Shown piece after piece: positions 1 through 11,822 of a stretch of 64,000 nucleotides of DNA; the stretch's first letter is position 1; each line of letters begins with the position of its first letter. Below the pieces are notes generated by a model. That model was not told where the DNA came from and made no database searches. It saw only the letters and a list, made by a program, of their open reading frames with translations. Source of the DNA: Macrotrachela quadricornifera (lineage: Eukaryota; Rotifera; Eurotatoria; Philodinida; Philodinidae); the NCBI GenBank assembly GCA_022393335.1, contig JAJEKB010021105.1, positions 133,926 to 197,925 of the forward strand, written 5' to 3'. The position numbers and the translations under genes were made by a program.

Positions 1-519
1 AAAAAAAGGTATATAGCAGAGAATGTGCCCATAGCGTTGCATAGCCATAGGATAGTCTTTTTTTTGTTTAAATTGCGACTCAATTGCGTCTTCAAATGTT
101 ATTGCTTCATGCAGTAACTCGAATTCACATCTTAAACCAAATGTTCCCGGTCGCGTGCAATTGCAAAGAAAATCATTTTTGGGAGCAGGCTGCTTGTTGT
201 AATAAAAGTTGGCATAATCATCGGCACGCTCGATGCTTGAACTCCATTGAAGTACTTCGGTAGGTGAGATGTTTTGTGCATCAAGGTCGATGAATAACAA
301 TTTCTTACCTCCATTAACACATTCATCACCGTATTCTACATTGTATAAACCAGTTGAATTCCAACGCCTACAGTATTTCATTGTTGCATCTGTAGTAATG
401 TAAATGCAAAAAAAGTACTGTACAATATTATTTGTTTCAGTATCATAAAGAAGAATATGTGCACGACCGAGAAGAAACGCAAAAACGACGTATGCAGTCA
501 ACGGTAACAAGAGATGCAT
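1..519 (-). CDS. EGF-like secreted or membrane protein, N-terminal part (runs off window)
   Basis: An uninterrupted minus-strand frame begins at an ATG at 519-517 and stays open for 173 codons to the window edge, so the 3' part is missing. The first 20 or so residues (MHLLLPLTAYVVFAFLLGRA) look like a signal peptide. Further on, spaced cysteines and the pattern CNCTRPGTFGLRCE form the C-terminal half of an EGF-like module. In bdelloid genomes proteins of this style often continue into LDL-receptor class A modules and a seven-helix domain; that continuation is inference and cannot be seen here. A short intron inside the first 60 codons is possible, because a GT...AG pair lies there, but the frame is open without it. 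Confidence is good that this is a gene and moderate on its family. Confidence 0.6.
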   Translation of the reverse strand, partial: MHLLLPLTAYVVFAFLLGRAHILLYDTETNNIVQYFFCIYITTDATMKYCRRWNSTGLYNVEYGDECVNGGKKLLFIDLDAQNISPTEVLQWSSSIERADDYANFYYNKQPAPKNDFLCNCTRPGTFGLRCEFELLHEAITFEDAIESQFKQKKDYPMAMQRYGHILCYIPFF

Positions 520-769
520 TGTTGAATTTCAGAGTTGCTTTCTATAAATTGAACGAACACTTTGAAGTTACCATTTGATAAGATTTTTGCAGAAAATTTC
601 TTCAAATTCTATAAAAACGAATGCTTTTTTATCGAAAATTATTCTTTTTAAAATAGCTCTGTATTACTCATATTCGATTATGAAGAGAATCATGCAGAAA
701 CAATACAACAATGGTTGTCTAGTATTGCAGATGAGTATCTCTTCGAAATATGAACAAATTCCAATCATA

Positions 770-1145
770 TTGGGTGTAGCATTAAAAAAGGAACACTTTT
801 GTATTTCATTTTATTATTACTTAATAGGTTATATTAAAGAGAACAAAATATACCACACGATACAGCGTGAAAAACTCTATGATTTATAAAAGACTGCTTA
901 TTTTATAGTTGTGCTATCTATTTTCAAAATGACCAAAATTTTAAGCGACTAAATTTCGACGTTGCGAAAACGGGACTGTTTTTTGATAAAAGACGAATTC
1001 ATTTACTTTCCTATCGCATCTTTTTATAATTGTTCTTTGTAAATTGTAAGGCTTTTCACACTGTATTTTGTAGTACATTTTGTTTTTTTTATACAACTTT
1101 TTAAGTGATAATAAAATGAGATACGAAACAGTCCCACTCATTATG
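770..1145. repeat. diverged inverted repeat, arms about 100-120 bp
   Basis: The plus-strand text at about 785-895 and the reverse complement of about 1030-1140 align with roughly 70 percent identity by eye; shared blocks include TTTCATTTTATTATYACTTA, AACAAAATRTACYACA and ATACAGYGTGAAAA. This is why small open frames on both strands there carry similar peptides (NKIYHTIQREK and NKMYYKIQCEK). I read it as the remnant of a non-autonomous foldback or MITE element, not as coding sequence. Confidence 0.5.
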
Positions 1146-3471
1146 ATCTAATGCTACCAGATAGTTTTCATAGAAGGATAGAGCAAAAGTCGCTCTATCT
1201 GTTCATGAAAAAAGAAATTTTTTTTAAGCAGTCTATACGAAAATATGATAGGATGGCTACTATTTTTAGATTGCCCTAAGTATATTTGACACCCTTATTT
1301 CTCATCTTAGCCTTTTATCTATATTCTGAGTCTCCTATATTTATATAGAACCTCCTTATTTTAGTATTATAGCTGCTTTTTCATTCATGGTAACATCTTC
1401 AGTCCAATACGATCACGTTTGAAGGAGGTATTCACCAAACAAAGATCAATAATAGCACATCTGGTCTCCAACACTATTTTGCTAAGGTCCATTCAATGTA
1501 TTAATTTCTTTTTTATTTGAAAGAATATGTCACAATCCATTGCCTATCGAATCACGTTTTTCTTTCTTAGAATGTTTTTCAATTGGCTTTATCAGATCGT
1601 TCTTTTTAAAGTGATGGAAAGAGACTCCATCTTTGTAATTGAAATGGCATGTGTATAAAGACGACTTAGCAGCTGATCTATGCCAAATTTTTCGTTTTAT
1701 AGTACATTTAGGACGAATGCGAAAATCCTTCATACTCAATTACGGGTATCCTGTCACATTTGTCACATCGTATTCAGCCAATATATTTCACCCATCTTAC
1801 CTGTATTCAGATTGGTCTTTACTATCTTCTTCACAACAAATAAAATGATCAAAATACGCAAAAACCAGTGTGATCTCTTCTCTTTCAAATGATTATTTAT
1901 TTATGTGATCATCCGATTTCTTTCAACAATACTTGAATAGTCACGATTATATATTTGAAATAAAATATGTTATTTTCTCCCTGAGATAAATATCATTAAT
2001 CATCAGCACAAAGATCTGATTACTATCACAGGAAGTAAAACCAAACTTTAACATTAGCACATAATCACGTTCATCGCTTTATGAGACATGCCGTCGATAA
2101 ATAATCGGACAGAGTCATGACGGATATAATAAAATGATTTCAATGTCGAGAACACGTCTCAACAAAAACGCCTTTATTTCAGCTACCTAACAACCATTAA
2201 TATCAGTTCATTAAGGAAGATAAGTAAGGGCAAAACAAGATGCTTTTGTATTTTGAAGTACCTCAACACATTCGCGGCGATATGAATATTATTTTTTCAT
2301 AATTCATGGCAACTGTAATACTTCAAAATAGCTTTTGTCAATATTTTTCTTATGGATATGATCTATGAAGATTCCTTTATCGGCGGTAAAAGAACTAGTC
2401 TGTTTGCCTAAAATATAGCAGAGATATTGAAATTTTTCTATATCGAAGGAACCCTCTTGGCTGTCTTATAGTGGGGACCACTGGTAGACTCTATCATCGT
2501 GCATATGTTAACCCTGATATCACTGTCTATGAAACGGTAATCTGGTTCTCACTTGGAGTCTAAATAGATCCCAACTTATTTTTCAAATAGACATAACTGA
2601 AATTACTTTCGGATTGTACAGTAAATGTAACTCTGCTATACAATATCTCACTACAAGCAGGTACAAGAAAAGACAGATCTATCTAAATACTGTCTATTAA
2701 TCTTTTTTCATTTTCTTACAACATTTTCCAGTATAACTTACAAGCGACTTGATGATGATCTACATAATACAGAGTATGACAATCAGTACAGTGATTGATG
2801 AATAGTTCAATACATTGGATAATCAGACGAACATTTGGTTGAACTACTTGCGGATTGTGACACGTCGATGCAAGTGGGCATCAACGAGACTCACCTTAGA
2901 CAGACAAGAGCTTCGAATAAACGCCTTCGGATTACTAACAATGCGTTTTTTCAGGTAGGATAATAACTTCGTTCCTTAACGTTATTCAATGAGATTTTAC
3001 GTTCACACACAGGTAGAAACTTGAAATTATCTTTTTCGGGTTCAAATTCTCTTTGGAAATTCGGCGTTATTTCAAAAAATTGAATGCGTAACCACGTCTT
3101 TCAAATTAAACGATTTTTCCTGTTAAAGTTTATCTCACAATTTGCCGTTATTCTTACTTTGTTAACATATATTTATGCGTCTTATTCTATTACATTTTTT
3201 TAATGATTTCAGAAATCTTTGCATTCACTACCACTTTCTAGAATTTTGATCGATTGAGTATTCTCGATCTGTATACTAATTCTTAATCTGGCGCCACTAT
3301 TTCTATATCTTTAAATCCGCCTCTATATATCTGTATCTATCTGCATTCATTTCTATTAAACCGCACACCTGTCTTTTTCCTCCAAAATTTCATGCTAATC
3401 TCGGCCCGATAACACTCACTGACGAGGGGACCTATCGAACTGCTGGAACGCTCTTGAGTCGGGACGTAGTG
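1146..3471. other. gene-free AT-rich stretch
   Basis: No frame in this stretch shows a protein-like composition, conserved motif or plausible exon chain on either strand. No tandem array or clear terminal inverted repeat was seen. Confidence 0.5.
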
Positions 3472-4008
3472 CATCTTGTAGAGCTTAGTGAGCTATGTTT
3501 ATGATAAAAAGAGTTCGTGATCATAGCTTGTTTCTGTCTGGCGAAATATCAAGATTTTAATGAATTTTCCCTATGGAGAATCCTACTTTTCCAGCACAAC
3601 CTTATTCTCGAATTTTTGACATGAAACTTTGCCCATATATAGATCCCAGCTAGACTAGCTTGCAAAAAGGAATTCAGAAGTTTTCGACGATATCTCTTCA
3701 CGATATGAAGATTTTAAAAAATGTATGCTGTATACACTATTTATAGGAAAAAAGCCTATATCTTGCCATCTTCATATCTCAAAGAGATATCATCGAAAAC
3801 TTCTGAATTTTTTTTGCAAGCTAGTGTAGCTGAGGTCTATATGTGAGCAAAGTTTTATGTCAAGAATTCGAGAATAGGATTGTGCTGGAAAAGTAGGGTT
3901 CTTCATAGGGAAAATTCATTAAAATTTCGATATTTCGCCAGACAGAAACAAGCTATGACCACGAACTCTTTTTATCATAAACATAACTCACTAAGCTCTA
4001 CAAGATAT
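3472..4008. repeat. foldback element with 240-bp inverted arms
   Basis: Left arm about 3472-3713 and right arm about 3768-4008 are reverse complements with roughly 90 percent identity. Shared blocks include ATCTTGTAGAGCTTAGTGAG, TGTTTATGATAAAAAGAGTT and TTTTAATGAATTTTCCCTAT. About 55 bp separate the arms. There is no open frame of note inside, so it is a non-autonomous element or a local inverted duplication. No convincing target-site duplication was found next to it. Confidence 0.85.
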
Positions 4009-6414
4009 ACTAAGTCTCCACTCAGTTCAATTTAGCTTGTGACGGGAACATATGTTTTGGTTAGTGATATACTTTTAAATTGATAGTTAATGCTTTGTGT
4101 ACTAATAATCACAGAGATCACTTGAGAATGCTTAGTACTGAGATCATCACTACATTTTATCATCGTTTGATGACATCATAGTCATATAGAATCACCTTTA
4201 ACCGATATCATGCTTACGTGATAGTATAACTATATAACATTATCGCTCATATGTGATACAATATGTGCATAATGAGAGTGTTCACCAATATCACTTATAT
4301 GATATCACATGTAATAGCATCATCGGATAATGTGAATCGAATCTCTCGAGAGGAGAGCAACGAAAAAGAAAAAGGAGAGAACGAGTGATATGGGCCATAG
4401 TCAGTTGGTGACTTGTGCATATAAGAGTAAGTAGCTCAGGGTAAACGTGTGTGTGTGAAGAAAAGAACGGTGTTGAAATAAAGATCTACTCACAAGTAAC
4501 AAATTTAAGTTTGAACGAGAGCAAAAGCAAACAAGCGCAACAATTACATAATCGAATAACGCCTCTATTTATATATCAATCAGCAGTCATTCACGTTGTA
4601 TTTTTCGTTACATTTCGCTCTACTTATTACAGGTTCTTTCTATAGGGTTTTGGAAGTTGGTGATCAATAGAACATTGAACAAGTAATATATGATATAAGT
4701 ATATACAGTGTGGTGGTGTTTTGAAATTTCACAGAAGGCAATACCTTATCTAGGTTTGTGGCGGTCGGAAACCTTTTCTGATTTTCCGAGTTGAGTGTTA
4801 AGTATTTGATTATGATTAATCTTTTAGGAGTTTCAGATAGCAACAAACACGTATATCCTTATTGAGTTTCCAAGAGTACTTTTTTTAGAATGTAGTCGTA
4901 GAGCCACAATGGATATGAACATATACTCATTGGGTATAGAATTAGAGAAGTTAGAAGAAATGAGAGTGAGTTACGCATAGAATATTTAGCGGCAATAAAA
5001 ATCAGAAAAATCATATATTTTCAGGTGTTGAATTCCAACGTGTTAATAATCGTAAAAATGTGCGCTTTTCCTGATCTTATTTGTTAAATTTTCTACGCAT
5101 ATTCCAGCGTTATTTTTCAATTTTGTCTGCCGAGGAGGCAAAGTTCTTGCAACAACAATTGTTGCCGAGGGGATCTGCCGTTGTTCTACTTTGTTTTCCG
5201 CTTACACGAATAAGTTTGTATCATTTAATTCAAATGGTTGACACGTCCTTTTGTTGAGTAATAATATGAGATTATCTCCAATCTTTCTTTCACCATTTTG
5301 CTGACAATATCGTTGTGATACATTGATGAAAGGAGAAGTACAAGTCTATCTATTTTTGGTACACAACTAACCAATGTAAAGTATCCATCAAAACAATATC
5401 ACACAGAAAAGTAAGTACAAATGACAGATCTACGACAATAATGAACAATCCTTTATACTCAAACTTCTGAAATGTTCTCCAGCAATGTACAAGTATATAA
5501 AATATTAAATTGAAAGGACAGAACAGAAAAGAGATTCGTGTAACGAATTCCACATTCGGAGGTATAGATGGATCTCAGGTTGTGAAGATGCGTTTACATG
5601 TGTTTTGCATCGCTGTATCATATTGATAATGATTGACTCGGATCAACTAATGTCATTCATGTACTCTACCAACCTTCGGCGGGGCATTTTTAAAAGGAGG
5701 AAGCTCAATTTAATACTATGAGCGAATAGCATAAAAATAAAATTGTCTCGAGTCCATTTTGATCACAGGTGGTGATATGGGGATCAAAACGAAAATACTG
5801 TTAAGAATTTTTGAAAAATAACTTTAATTACTTCTTTTCCTTACTATTGAAAATAATTTTATTTTTCTTGAATAATATAAATTAGATTTTAATTAAACTT
5901 TATTACGAATAATTTCTTTATCTTTATTTTTTTTAATGAAGAAGATCTGATTTATCATTATCTTCTAATAGTAAATGTCGAAAGTGTCATATTTATCCAG
6001 ATATGAAAATCAAGTTTAATATCATATATTTTAATAAAATTTTTCATATGAAACGATTTATATCCATTTTATTTCATAAAAATTAAAATTATGGAACAAA
6101 AGAATTTTTGATTTCACATTCTTCTTTTTCTACCTTCAAATTTATAATATATAAAGATTAAAATAGATTAATAATGAACGCCCTCTTTTCTACTATAGAG
6201 GTTAAATATATAAATTTTCATAAAACAATGAAAAAGTATATGTACGTGTGAATATATGTAAATTATTTAAACTTCTCTAACGTCATCATACAATAATGAA
6301 TACATAATATATCTACTTCATCGTAAATAAAAGAACGATTGTTTACATAGTGATGCATATATATATCACGTTGTTCATTATTTTTTTTTATTTCTATTAT
6401 TATTAGTAGATAAA
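4009..6414. other. gene-free AT-rich stretch
   Basis: The open frames here lack recognisable domains and have ordinary intergenic composition. The last 600 bp before the next gene are very AT-rich and probably contain its promoter, but no single box stands out. Confidence 0.45.
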
Positions 6415-7786
6415 ATGTCTTTTTCTTCATCATCGTCACCACGAGTAGCTTGTATATGGGGTGCAAATGGTATATCTGGTACAGCAATGATTGATCTTTT
6501 AACAAAACAACCTGTTGAAAAATGGAATCATATTATTTGTATATCACGACGACCATTACAATTAAATATTAAAGATAATCGTATTGATTTTATTTCTATT
6601 GATATTATTAATGCTACTGTTGAAGAAATTGTTAATGAATTAAAAAAAGTAAATGGTGAAAAAATAACAGATGTTTTTCATTATACATATATTGGAAGAA
6701 AAGATGAAGAACAATTAGATAAAATAAATAAAATGTTATTAGAAAAAGCATTAGATGTTTCTGTACAAATAGCTGAAAAATCAATAAAATCATTTTCATT
6801 ACAAACAGGATATAAAGTATAAATAAAAACATATAATTTTTATTAAATAAATTATTTAAATACTTTCTTCTAGTACTATGGTGTTCATAAAAATAAAGAA
6901 GATTTAGCTGATATGCCATTTGTAGAAGATGCTCCACGTCATAAAGGCATAAATTTATATTTTACACAAGAAGATCTTTTAAAAGATTATGCAGAAAAAT
7001 ATGGATGGAGATATATTATTACTCGTCCAGCAGCGATTGTAGGTGTTGCTAAAGGTGATTATTTATAATATATTAATTTTTAAATTATTTTCTCTTATAA
7101 TTAATTAGGAAATCTTATGAATATTGCAATAGCAATTGCAATATATGCAGTAATACAAAAAGAACTTAATCAACCATTATTATTTCCTGGAAATGAAAAA
7201 TCATGGAATAGAATATCAGATCATTCAACAGCATCGAATAATGCATCTTTTCAATTATGGGCTGTATTAAATGAAAATATTCATCATGAAATATTTAATA
7301 TAGCAAATGGTGATCTTGTTCGATTTCGAGATTTATGGCCAAAAATTGAAAAGTAAGACAAAAATATATAAAAGTTATAATGAATAGTAAATTATTTTTT
7401 TTATTCAAAATAGTTATTTTGGTATTCCACATCATGAACAAATATTTCATGGAAATGAATCACAAATAAAATTAGAAGAATATATGCCAAAACATCGTGA
7501 TGCTTGGATTCGTATTGCTCAAAAAGAAAATTTAGATGAAAAAGCTTTTGATTATCCTACATGGAGTTTTGCAGGTATTTAATATTTCAAAATGATTGAT
7601 TAAAAATCAATAAATTCATTTTCTTTTTTTTTGTATATCTCAGATGGTTCTCTCAAATCAGCTAATGATAGATATGGTGATTTGAATAAAGCACATCGAT
7701 TTGGTTGGACAAAACGAGTTGATACATTTAATGGTTACGTACAATGTTTTGATCGATTAAAACAATTAAAAGTGATTCCTTCATAA
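6415..7786 (+). CDS. PRISE-family NAD(P)H-dependent enone reductase (iridoid synthase / progesterone 5-beta-reductase-like)
   Basis: Five exons join in frame: 6415-6816, 6874-7054, 7109-7352, 7414-7574 and 7644-7786, giving 376 residues; all four introns are 54-69 bp with GT-AG ends. The protein opens with a Rossmann nucleotide-binding motif (WGANGISG, near residue 15). It carries the PRISE signatures LQTGYKYYG, with the active-site Lys at residue 134, then EDAPR and NLYFTQEDL. Later segments match the family: TRPAAIVG, LLFPGNEKSWN, IFNIANGD and a C-terminal YPTWSFAD. Family members reduce enones with NADPH. The plant enzymes have FYY where this one has LYF: Tyr 163 is kept, but the next Tyr is Phe, so activity is not certain. 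PRISE genes are mainly known from plants, fungi and bacteria, so ancient transfer is plausible. Polyadenylation-like AATAAA motifs lie at about 7857-7868. Confidence 0.85.
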
Positions 7787-8560
7787 AAACTATTCTTTTT
7801 TTTCTAAAGTATTTAATTTTTATCATTATAAAGAACTTTTTTACAGTATATATTACTAATAAAGAATAAAGATTTTTAAATTACAAGAAGTAAGTTTAAC
7901 TAGAATTAATTTAGATAATTAACAGTAGTATCAAACTTGAAAGTTGAATCCAAGTTTCAAGTATTACATATATAATATTTTATAGATATCATTGAATTGT
8001 AACTTCATATATGTTTAAATTACTAGCTTCTTTGACAAAGTAGAATCTGTAGATTATGGTAGCAGTCCTTGCACCTTCATTTTTTTTTCTTTCTTTCTAT
8101 TTGTGATTGCAATCCTACACGTACATGTAGATATAAATCACATGAGTTATTTTTTTACACATGACTCTATCAGTGGTGAACTGAAGATTTTGGAAAAGAT
8201 GGGGTCGATCGCTGCATCGTCCACCTCTCTATTCTTCACTGATCCCCATCTCTAAAAACAGTTAATATACTAATCTATTAAATTTCAATGCAAGAAAAAA
8301 ATTATGTAGCGAAAGGGTTAACAATCATCATTGAATGGAGATACCGACTGTAGTTGTGGGTTGAACCTCAATCAAACTCCAATTATTTAAACATGTTCAA
8401 ACCAAAATCAAGAGACAGTAATCATAGAAAGGAGTATCAAAGCACTTTTTATATAATTGTTCGTTTTAAAGCAGTATGTAGAGGCTCTCTTCCACTACTT
8501 TCTATTTGAGAACAATGACAGCTGCCGAGGTTAGTCCATCGATCACTCTTTTGCCTTCCG
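7787..8560. other. intergenic stretch
   Basis: The first 80 bp hold the 3' end signals of the reductase gene. No other gene, repeat array or inverted repeat was recognised in the rest. Confidence 0.45.
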
Positions 8561-8568
8561 TATATAAA
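8561..8568 (+). promoter_or_regulatory. TATA box, possible promoter of the GH26 gene
   Basis: TATATAAA stands upstream of a short stretch that ends in a strong 5' splice site (GTAAGT at 8661). A matching pyrimidine-rich 3' splice site (TTTTTTGTAG, ending 10138) lies 49 bp before the GH26 start codon. This would make 8590-8660 a non-coding first exon with a 1.48-kb intron. It is inferred from signals only. Confidence 0.35.
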
Positions 8569-8660
8569 CGACATGATCATAACAAAGCAGCAGTGTTCTT
8601 GTGTTTTTTGTTTTTCTCTCACCTCTTCAAGTAATAAATAATCGAACAGATTATTTTATC

Positions 8661-10138
8661 GTAAGTATAAATTTAAGATTTTTAAGTTTGTTCTTTGCTG
8701 AAGAAATATTATAATAAGTTCGGAACTTTCTTATTTATTTATGTCAAACTCTGAAAGTTTCCTTTAAGGGCCTCCTCCTTAGAATCGGCTACCCTATTGC
8801 CATGTTTGACAAAACATTTTCGTAATTTTTCAAAACTTTTTCAGTTTCAAAAAAATGGGGTTATCACTTATGGCAACATTGCATAGAATACTTTTATAGT
8901 GACCACTAAGCACATATCAATGCTCAAGATAAGGATTATGTATTAATATTTTGTCCTCAACATCGAATACCCTATAGTTCAAGTACATTGCGGGAGAATA
9001 TAGTTTTTCATAAAAATCTAAAATTTTTTTAGTATGCAGTTTTTTTAACTTGTAATTAGATAATTAGAAATGTTGTGCCATCCGAAAAAGAGCAAAACTA
9101 TTCCAGCAGAATGATAGATGATGCTAGCTAACGCTATATGTTATGTGCTGCATATAAATATGTTAAAATATATTGAAAACATATGATTTCAATGTTTTTT
9201 TCCGGATTTGAATAAAAAAAATAATTTCTAAAACTTCTTTAGCATTTTTCTCAGAACATAGTTTCTGATCGGGAAAATTGAAATAATTCCCGTTCGGCTC
9301 GAGATATATACAAAAATTTATTTTGTTTAAAGTCGATTCCTGTAATGAGGAAAGTAGAATTTACTATCGTTGGACCATCATTTTTTTGTGCTAATTTTTA
9401 ATCCTTTCCACTAAAATGATCATAAAAAATCGGTAAGATTGAATTTAAAAATTCTGTTCGAACAAAAGTCGCCCACTAACAATAGCTTTAATTTGAGATC
9501 GGCCCAAAGTCAATACCTCGTATTATGACTCAGTTATATCGATTCTCTTGATGAACTGTAATTCAGCTGAAACTTCAGTCTAGTACGCCCAATCGAGCTG
9601 AAATTTTTACCAGAGACGTATCACTTCAGGATCACTCATCCCTGAAGTTTTCAGCTCAAAAGACTCATTCAAAGTGGATAATCATTTCTGCCCCCTCCTC
9701 CCTTAAATCTGAAAAGGATCAACATTTCGTCTATACGTAAAAAGAAAAGCATACATCATACTGTGTGCGATTACAGTATTGTAATCATACTAGAGATCCC
9801 TATGATGAGTTGATCTCAAGAAAGGAAAAGCAAAACTCCTAGAGTGCATATTCCCATTGTACTTCCACTAAAGGAAACAGTAATCTGTGATTTAGTGATT
9901 TAAAATGATTTAGTTTGAGTACGGTAGTCTTGCCTTTGCTTCCTTTGCTAGTTTCATGGATAACTACGTACAAGTTAGAGCTGAACACACCAGACTCACA
10001 CAGTATACAAAAAGAAAGATAGTTGGCATTAGTGTAACATAGCTACATTTTAGTATAATATTTCTCATGTGAGCTGTCAAAAAAGCAATATAAATCTAAT
10101 ACATCGATGAAAATAAGTGGTTTGAATGTTTTTTGTAG
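8661..10138 (+). other. gene-free stretch, proposed 5'-UTR intron of the GH26 gene
   Basis: No coding frame is recognisable. The stretch starts with GTAAGT and ends with TTTTTTGTAG, consistent with one long intron, unusually long beside the 55-70 bp introns seen elsewhere here. Confidence 0.3.
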
Positions 10139-10186
10139 GACAGTGGTTTGATCAATAAACTCAATTGCTCAAATACTGCCGCAATA

Positions 10187-11822
10187 ATGCATACCATGGC
10201 TCTTGGATTTGGCATGCTTTTTCTTTTGTTGGGCTTCAACAGTGCAGAAGTGCCTGTTCAAGTTGCATTCGGGAAGAATACTACTCGTTCAGTTTGGGTA
10301 AGATTATTTAGAAAGAGTTGATAAGTAAACTGAGTCCGACAGTCAAAGTCTAGATTATATCCGAGAAAGTTTGTTCGATATGATAAGGAGACGCTGTTCT
10401 TGCTCTTAGTAAAATGTATATTGAAGCGAAATGTGTGAATGAATGAATGATAAGTTAAATGCTTTAATTCTGCTCTTATAGGATCATGATGGTTTGAGGG
10501 TAGCAAGAGCAGCGAGCACTAATCTGGCTCGGGGTAGACCTGCTTATGCCTCATCGACGGACGACGCAACAAACAGGCCCGCTCGCATGGCTTTTGATGG
10601 CAATGGAGATACACGATGGTCATCCGCTTACGCAGACCAACAATGGATATACGTTGATCTAGGTTCCGTTCAACCGATTTCGAGTGTCGTGCTTCGATGG
10701 GAATCGGCGTACGCACGTATGTTTCAGATTCAAACTTCTAATGACGACTCCTCGTGGACCACCGTGTATAATAATTACGATGGTAAGGGTGGTACAAATA
10801 CCATCCCTCTGTCGGTCAGTGCACGATATGTAAAAATGTATGCCTGGCAGAGAGCCACTCAATATGGTTACTCCTTGTGGGAAATGGAAGTGATGAGTCC
10901 TGGTACGACGAATCCAATTCCCAGTTCGATCGGTGTGCTCGATTATTTGAAGAGTATCAGCGGCAAACAAACGGTTCTCGGCATACATAACCGAGAACCT
11001 AACTCTTCGCCCGCCATACAGACTAATAGAATTCATAGCATCACGGGTCGTTGGCCGGCACTATGGAGTGGAGACTTCCTATTTACATCAAGTGATGTTA
11101 ATAATCGATGGACAATGATTAATGAAGCGTTGAATCAATGGAGAATGGGTTCAATCATCAATATCATGATACACGTCGTTCCTCCGACTCAATCCGAACC
11201 TGGCAATTGGGATGGTGGAGTAGTCAGTCGTTTGAGTGACGCTCAATGGAATGATTTGATCACAAACGGTGGTAATCTTAATAGAGCTTGGAAAACACGA
11301 TTGGACAACTATGCACAATACCTACAATTTCTCAAAGACAACGGTGTTAAAGTTTTATTCAGACCCTTTCATGAAATGAATCAGGGTATTTTCTGGTGGG
11401 GTGGCAGACCAGGTTCTGGCGGAACAGCAGCTTTGTATCGTTTGACTCGTGACTACATGGTGAATATAAAAGGTCTTACAAATCTCATCTGGGTTTGGAA
11501 TATGCAAGATCTAGATTACAACTGGAGTGCCTACAATCCAGGAAATAACTATTGGGACATTTTCTCACTTGACGTCTATAATGGAGATGGATTTACGACG
11601 TCAAAATACACTACAGCTCTGAATGTTGCTGGTAATAAACCAATTGCTATTGGTGAATGTTCCACTTTACCAACCGCGAGTCAATTAGCATCTCAACCAA
11701 GATGGGTTTTCGTTATGAGTTGGGCAGAACTTACATTCAACAGCAATTCGAACACACAAATTCAAGCTCTTTATAGCGCGCCCAATGTTATAACAAGGGA
11801 TAAATTACCCAAATTTAATTAA
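10187..11822 (+). CDS. secreted GH26 glycoside hydrolase (mannanase-like) with F5/8C carbohydrate-binding domain
   Basis: Exons 10187-10297 and 10482-11822 join in phase 0 and encode 483 residues. Exon 1 supplies a signal peptide (MALGFGMLFLLLGFNSA), which fixes the start. Residues of about 48-172 form a discoidin/F5-8 type C (CBM32-like) domain with NLARGRPAYASS, DGNGDTRWSS and YVDLGSVQPISSVVLRWE. Residues of about 185-480 are a GH26 catalytic domain: the acid/base Glu is E335 in RPFHEMN and the nucleophile Glu is E429 in AIGECS, with WWGG and NLIWVWN between. GH26 enzymes mainly cleave beta-1,4-mannans, outside the cell or in the gut lumen. Both catalytic residues are present and the frame is intact. 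The family is bacterial and fungal, so horizontal acquisition followed by intron gain is likely. The intron lies between the signal-peptide exon and the enzyme. AATAAA follows the stop at once. Confidence 0.92.

Noticed and set aside
3511..3540. Text resembling a cloning-vector primer site (CATAGCTTGTTTCTG)
   Set aside because: Only a partial match, and it recurs in inverted form as part of the foldback arms, so it is genomic and not vector.
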